A stretch of DNA of 64,000 bases from NCBI RefSeq assembly GCF_019218295.1, contig NZ_JAHUZF010000003.1:1-64000 (forward strand). Reading direction: 5' to 3'. The position numbers were made by a program, and so were the translations under genes. The stretch is from Maritimibacter sp. DP1N21-5. GTDB taxonomy: Bacteria > Pseudomonadota > Alphaproteobacteria > Rhodobacterales > Rhodobacteraceae. The notes beneath the pieces were generated by a model. That model was not told the origin of the DNA. It did not search any database and saw nothing but the letters and a program-made list of their open reading frames with translations. Below, in pieces: positions 61,322-64,000 of this stretch (position 1 is the stretch's first letter; each line of letters opens with the position of its first letter).

Positions 61322-62098
61322 TCACTTGTCCCGGAACTGGGGCTCGCGCTTTTCGATGAAAGCGCCCATGCCTTCTTTCTGGTCCTCGGTCGCGAAGAGC
61401 GAATGGAACAGCCGACGCTCGAACAGGACCGCTTCGGTCAGCGGCATCTGGTCGGCGCGGTGCACGGCTTCTTTGATCGCCATGACGGAAATCATCGACT
61501 TCTCGGCGATCTTCTTGGCCGCCCCTGTCGCTTCCTTCAAAAGCTCCTTGCAGGGCACCACGCGGGACACGAGGCCCGAACGCTCGGCTTCTTCGGCATC
61601 CATGAAACGGCCCGTGAGGTTCATGTCCATCGACTTGGCGCGCCCGACGAGCGCGGTCAGACGCTGGGTTCCGCCCATCCCGGCCATGACGCCAAGGTTG
61701 ACCTCAGGCTGGCCGAATTTCGCGGTGTCCGACGCGATGATGAAGTCGCACATCATGGCCAGTTCACAACCGCCGCCCAGGGCATAGCCGCTGACCGCCG
61801 CGATGATCGGCTTGCGCACCCGCATTACGGCTTCTTCCTCGGGGGTGAAGAGATCGCCCAGGAATACGTCTGTGAAGCTCTTCTCCGACATCATCTTGAT
61901 ATCGGCGCCGGCAGCGAAGGCTTTTTCCGACCCGGTGATGATGAAGCAGCGCACCTTGTCGTTCTTCTGGCCCTCGGTCAGCGCCTTGCCGAGTTCGCGC
62001 AGGAGATCGAGGTTCAGAGCGTTGAGCGCCTCGGGCCGGTTGAGTTTGATCGTGCAGACGTATTGGTCCACGTCCACGATGATGTTTTCATATCCCAT
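61322..62098 (-). CDS. Enoyl-CoA hydratase
   Basis: A 258-residue crotonase-fold enzyme that hydrates 2-enoyl-CoA in fatty-acid or amino-acid degradation. The oxyanion segment [10 protein letters not shown] is near residue 62, and [15 protein letters not shown] near 105 and [20 protein letters not shown] near 128 carry the two catalytic Glu. The usual PGAGGTQRL reads AGMGGTQRL here, a mild change. GAGG precedes the start by four bases. Confidence 0.94.
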   Translation of the reverse strand: MGYENIIVDVDQYVCTIKLNRPEALNALNLDLLRELGKALTEGQKNDKVRCFIITGSEKAFAAGADIKMMSEKSFTDVFLGDLFTPEEEAVMRVRKPIIAAVSGYALGGGCELAMMCDFIIASDTAKFGQPEVNLGVMAGMGGTQRLTALVGRAKSMDMNLTGRFMDAEEAERSGLVSRVVPCKELLKEATGAAKKIAEKSMISVMAIKEAVHRADQMPLTEAVLFERRLFHSLFATEDQKEGMGAFIEKREPQFRDK

Positions 62099-62166
62099 GA
62101 AGCCTCAGGTTCCTTCCATGCGGTTTCAAGTGGGACTCCTACCCACAAGATCGCCGCCCTCGCAAG

Positions 62167-63018
62167 TCACCTTTGGCAGGTCGGACAATAGAAGGACGAC
62201 CGGCCCGATTGCACGATCCGCCCGACGGTGTCGCCGCAACCCTCTGTCACGCAAGGCAAACCTTCGCGGCCATAGACCCGGAAGGTGTGTTGAAAATACC
62301 CCAGTTCGCCGTCCGCCTGCCGATAATCCCGAAGCGAGCTTCCCCCGGCCGCGATGGCCTCGGTCAGCACGTCGCGGATGATCGGTACCAGCGCCGCGAA
62401 GCGCCTGGCCGAGATGTTGCGACAGCGCCGCGCCGGATGGATGCCGGCGCGAAACAGCGCCTCACAGACGTAGATGTTACCCAGCCCCGCCACGATGCGC
62501 TGATCGAGGAGCGCGGACTTGATCGGCGTGTTGCGCCCCTTGAGGGCGTCGACCAGATAAGTTTCGTCGAAGGCATTGCCCAGCGGTTCCGGTCCCAGAC
62601 GGGCAAGAAGCATATGCACCGTCTCGCCCCCCTGCGGCAAAAGGTCCATCGCTCCGAACCGACGCGCGTCGTTCAGCGTCACCCGCGCGCCGTTCTCCAT
62701 GTGAAGCACCACATGGTCATGTTTCTCGGTTGCGGGATGGTCGTGCACGAACTGCCCCAGCGGATCGCCGGAAATGAGGATCCGCCCGGACATGCCAAGG
62801 TGCAGCAGAAACACCTCGCCGGTGTCGAGATCGCCAAGGATATACTTCGACCGTCTGCGTAGCCCCGTCACAGTGGCCCCGGTCAGCCGCTCGGCCATCC
62901 GCGGCGGAAACGGCCAGCGCAGACCCTCGCGCCGAACCTCGGCCTGCGCGATCCGGACGCCGGTCATCGCCGGTTCCATGCCCCGGCGCACGGTTTCCAC
63001 TTCAGGTAATTCGGGCAT
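62167..63018 (-). CDS. mutM: Formamidopyrimidine-DNA glycosylase MutM/Fpg
   Basis: A 283-residue base-excision repair enzyme that removes 8-oxoguanine. The mature N-terminus [12 protein letters not shown] provides the catalytic Pro and Glu; LGMSGRI and the helix-two-turn-helix [18 protein letters not shown] are present. The C-terminal zinc finger has four Cys (PCVTEGC and FYCPTC). Complete and normal in length. Divergent from ubiE across 136 bases, as in many alphaproteobacteria. Confidence 0.97.
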   Translation of the reverse strand: MPELPEVETVRRGMEPAMTGVRIAQAEVRREGLRWPFPPRMAERLTGATVTGLRRRSKYILGDLDTGEVFLLHLGMSGRILISGDPLGQFVHDHPATEKHDHVVLHMENGARVTLNDARRFGAMDLLPQGGETVHMLLARLGPEPLGNAFDETYLVDALKGRNTPIKSALLDQRIVAGLGNIYVCEALFRAGIHPARRCRNISARRFAALVPIIRDVLTEAIAAGGSSLRDYRQADGELGYFQHTFRVYGREGLPCVTEGCGDTVGRIVQSGRSSFYCPTCQR

Positions 63019-63154
63019 CCGTCCGCCTCTCGTGCCTGCTGCCTCGGTCCGCCGCCGACCCTATTGGCCTCCAGAGGAACCCTGCGACGTATAGGGGTTT
63101 GTCTCTCCGCCGTCATACGTATATCCCCAAGCAGACGAAAACGAGGCGCTATCC

Positions 63155-63901
63155 ATGTCCGACCAGAAGACCACCCACTTCGGCTTTCAAACCGTGGACG
63201 AAGACCAGAAGGCCGGAATGGTCCATGGGGTCTTCACCAACGTCGCCTCGAAATACGACATCATGAATGACGTGATGAGCATGGGCATCCACCGGGTCTG
63301 GAAGGACGCGATGATGGACTGGCTCGCGCCGCGCGCCGGAACGAAACTGCTCGACGTGGCCGGCGGCACCGGCGACGTGGCGTTTCGCTACCTCAAGCGT
63401 GCGCCGGGCGCCCATGCCACCGTCTGCGACATGACCGAGGGCATGCTGATCGAAGGCCGCAAGCGCGCAGAGGCCGAGCAGATGGCGGGATCGCTCGACT
63501 GGATCGTGGGCGACGCGATGGCGCTGCCGTTCGAGGACAACAGCTTCGACGTCTACACCATCAGCTTCGGCATAAGGAACGTGACGCGCATCCCCGACGC
63601 GCTGTCCGAGGCGTTCCGCGTCCTGAAACCCGGTGGCCGGATCATGGTGCTCGAATTCAGCCAGATCCCCAACGACCTGATGCAAAAGGCTTACGACCTC
63701 TATTCCTTCAACGTGATCCCCAAGATGGGCAAGGTCATCGCGAACGACTCGGAAAGCTACCAATACCTCGTGGAATCGATCCGCCAGTTCCCGGATCAGG
63801 AGACCTTCGCGGCCATGATCCGCACGGCAGGGTTTGAGCAGGTCAGCTACCGCAACCTCACCATGGGCATCGCCGCGCTGCATTCGGGCTGGAAGATCTG
63901 A
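63155..63901 (+). CDS. ubiE: Demethylmenaquinone/ubiquinone C-methyltransferase UbiE
   Basis: A 248-residue SAM-dependent methyltransferase of ubiquinone synthesis. The SAM motif [16 protein letters not shown] is near residue 68, [18 protein letters not shown] near 115, [17 protein letters not shown] near 133 and [16 protein letters not shown] near 155. GAGG precedes the start. It overlaps ubiB by one base (TGATG). Confidence 0.96.
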   Translation: MSDQKTTHFGFQTVDEDQKAGMVHGVFTNVASKYDIMNDVMSMGIHRVWKDAMMDWLAPRAGTKLLDVAGGTGDVAFRYLKRAPGAHATVCDMTEGMLIEGRKRAEAEQMAGSLDWIVGDAMALPFEDNSFDVYTISFGIRNVTRIPDALSEAFRVLKPGGRIMVLEFSQIPNDLMQKAYDLYSFNVIPKMGKVIANDSESYQYLVESIRQFPDQETFAAMIRTAGFEQVSYRNLTMGIAALHSGWKI

Positions 63902-64000
63902 TGCGCGGACCGATCAACATCTGGCGGCTCGTGCGAACGGGCGCGACCTTCGCGCGCACCGGCGCGCTTGGCGAAATGCTCGACGCGATGCGGGCGCCGC
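63901..64000 (+). CDS. ubiB: Ubiquinone biosynthesis kinase-like protein UbiB (5' end, partial)
   Basis: The first 33 codons read [14 protein letters not shown]...ERT-like opening (ATFARTGALGEMLDAM), which matches the usual N-terminus of UbiB. The gene continues beyond the window. The start overlaps the ubiE stop, the standard ubiE-ubiB arrangement. Confidence 0.85.
   Translation, partial: MRGPINIWRLVRTGATFARTGALGEMLDAMRAP

Overview
The window is GC-rich, densely packed chromosomal DNA from an alphaproteobacterium, most probably a member of the Rhodobacterales (Roseobacter/Paracoccaceae group). Supporting this are the dnaA-dnaN-recF block beside rpsT, a mutM/ubiE-ubiB divergence, a complete glg operon, a heme-uptake locus with its own Ton motor, a fused indolepyruvate oxidoreductase beside an AsnC regulator, and a PQQ alcohol dehydrogenase island. 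I see no transposase, integrase, phage gene or CRISPR array. This is ordinary chromosome with accessory metabolic islands.

Layout. 1-1601: the 3' end of a 5S rRNA with its terminator, a minus-strand Asp-box propeller gene, then the initiator tRNA. 1634-5754: an alk-like oxidation operon (GMC alcohol dehydrogenase, acyl-CoA synthetase, aldehyde dehydrogenase, TetR). Its GMC gene is reduced to a 114-residue remnant and its aldehyde dehydrogenase appears to lack an internal segment. 5989-14269: heme uptake, with hmuSTUV-exbB-exbD-exbD-tonB on the minus strand and the receptor gene hmuR diverging. 14316-25327: glycogen metabolism (agl, glgP, glgB, glgC, glgA, glgX). 25447-27126: a flavin-dependent oxidoreductase and a DUF2218-like protein. 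27188-31199: fused iorAB with a divergent AsnC regulator.

31273-46353 is a PQQ alcohol-oxidation island. It holds a quinoprotein dehydrogenase with the lanthanide-type Asp, a c-type cytochrome, a LysR regulator, an ABC exporter whose permease and ATPase lie on opposite arms, a periplasmic beta-propeller, a cupredoxin-like protein, a TauABC-like importer, and an unexplained module (secreted nuclease, TolQ-like, ExbD-like, membrane protein, pentapeptide protein). 46815-52835 is the urea importer urtABCDE, preceded by a leader that can fold into a branched RNA. 52838-58610 is lysE-like, VOC, recF, dnaN, dnaA and rpsT. The window ends with a patatin, an epimerase, a small secreted protein, an enoyl-CoA hydratase, mutM, ubiE and the start of ubiB.

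The least explained parts are the divergent dehydrogenase and its companion genes, the TolQ/ExbD/nuclease module, the paired internal deletions in the alk-like operon, the RNA-like urtA leader, and a hairpin that can hide the ribosome-binding site of the DUF2218 gene. All family assignments come from reading motifs and from recall. No database search was run.
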